This document shows, piece after piece, positions 6,093 to 6,326 of a stretch of DNA of 6,326 nucleotides; the first letter of the stretch is position 1; every line of letters begins with the position of its first letter. The stretch is from Nitrospira sp. (GTDB lineage Bacteria > Nitrospirota > Nitrospiria > Nitrospirales > Nitrospiraceae), in assembly GCA_024998705.1 (NCBI GenBank), contig JACOEF010000403.1, positions 1 to 6,326 of the forward strand. The letters are read 5' to 3'. The translations under genes were made by a program, and so were the position numbers. Below the pieces are notes generated by a model. The model was not told the origin of the DNA. It did no database searches and was given only the letters and a program-made list of their open reading frames with translations.

Positions 6093-6326
6093 CTACTTTT
6101 CGCAACTCATGTCAGTCACCTTGTTAACGCACTGGCCCGAATCAAACACGTCAGCATGGTTCCGAACTGAACCTGCCCGGGACAGATCTGATTTCCCTAA
6201 GCATTGGGTCAGCATCGAAGCAACCTCCTCAGGCCGGATGAATGCAATGCAGTCACACGCTGTCCATTTATCGCGGAAGCAAGGGTGACAAGAAGCCGCA
6301 GGTTTCGCACAGAGTCCACCTGCATA
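6093..6326 (-). CDS. C-terminal end of a Cys-rich protein, possibly a family 9 glycosyltransferase, cut by right edge
   Basis: A frame of 77 codons enters from the right edge and ends at a TAG (6095-6093). It has no start inside the window and is the longest frame open from that edge on this strand. Eight cysteines occur in 77 residues, five of them in ASCHPCFRDKWTACDC (11-26) and just before it. FIRPEEVASMLTQCL follows at 29-43. A cysteine cluster followed by I-x-PEEV is reminiscent of the C-terminus of GT9 heptosyltransferase-like enzymes, where CxPC...C...C precedes the last helix (family knowledge, recalled without a search). The stop lies 37 bases before the ExoA-like gene on the same strand, so this is probably an upstream member of the operon. 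That a gene ends here is fairly likely; the GT9 label is tentative. A shorter competing frame, MQVDSVRNLRLLV from 6325, closes after about 38 codons and fits the spacing less well. Confidence 0.55.
   Translation of the reverse strand, partial: YAGGLCAKPAASCHPCFRDKWTACDCIAFIRPEEVASMLTQCLGKSDLSRAGSVRNHADVFDSGQCVNKVTDMSCEK

Noticed and set aside
1..6326. CRISPR array, tRNA, rRNA, insertion sequence or attachment-site signals
   Set aside because: No regularly spaced repeats, transposase motifs, terminal inverted repeats or RNA-gene-like segments were seen; nearly all sequence is explained by the minus-strand operon.

Overview
The window holds one polysaccharide-biosynthesis gene cluster, read entirely from the minus strand. 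It has five complete genes and a gene fragment at each edge. All gene-scale plus-strand open frames are shadows. The last gene looks like a secreted outer-membrane protein with a classical signal peptide, so the organism is most likely a Gram-negative bacterium. Base composition is moderately GC-rich, and the gene content would fit Nitrospirota or Deltaproteobacteria-type exopolysaccharide clusters. That taxonomic guess is weak and rests on no marker gene.

In transcription order, from right to left, the layout is as follows. (1) 6326-6093 is the C-terminal end of a Cys-rich protein, possibly a family 9 (heptosyltransferase-like) glycosyltransferase, cut by the window edge. (2) 6055-5006 is a membrane-attached family 2 glycosyltransferase of the ExoA type. 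(3) 4972-4262 is a class I SAM-dependent methyltransferase. (4) 4257-3097 is a PLP-dependent DegT/DnrJ/EryC1/StrS sugar aminotransferase. (5) 3100-2516 is a small PglC-like phosphoglycosyl transferase that overlaps the aminotransferase by four bases (GTGA). (6) After a 196-base gap, 2319-349 is a full-length membrane-bound nucleotide-sugar 4,6-dehydratase (WbpM/PglF/CapD type). (7) 263-1 is the N-terminus of an exported Wzi-like or SLH-like envelope protein, cut by the left edge.

The genes fit one pathway, though the joint function is inferred from the families. The dehydratase makes a UDP-4-keto-6-deoxy-HexNAc and the aminotransferase converts it to a 4-amino sugar. The phosphoglycosyl transferase loads a sugar phosphate onto undecaprenyl phosphate at the inner membrane. 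The glycosyltransferases extend the chain, the methyltransferase may decorate it, and the Wzi-like protein would act at the outer membrane in export or surface attachment. An N-acetyltransferase of the PglD type, a flippase and a polymerase are not in the window.

This is a recognisable type of cluster rather than a clearly new system. The most unusual local details are a possible 30-codon ORF joined to its neighbours by stop/start overlaps on both sides (ATGA and GTGA), an amber codon as the only in-frame barrier between the glycosyltransferase and the methyltransferase, and a drop in GC content right of the 196-base gap.
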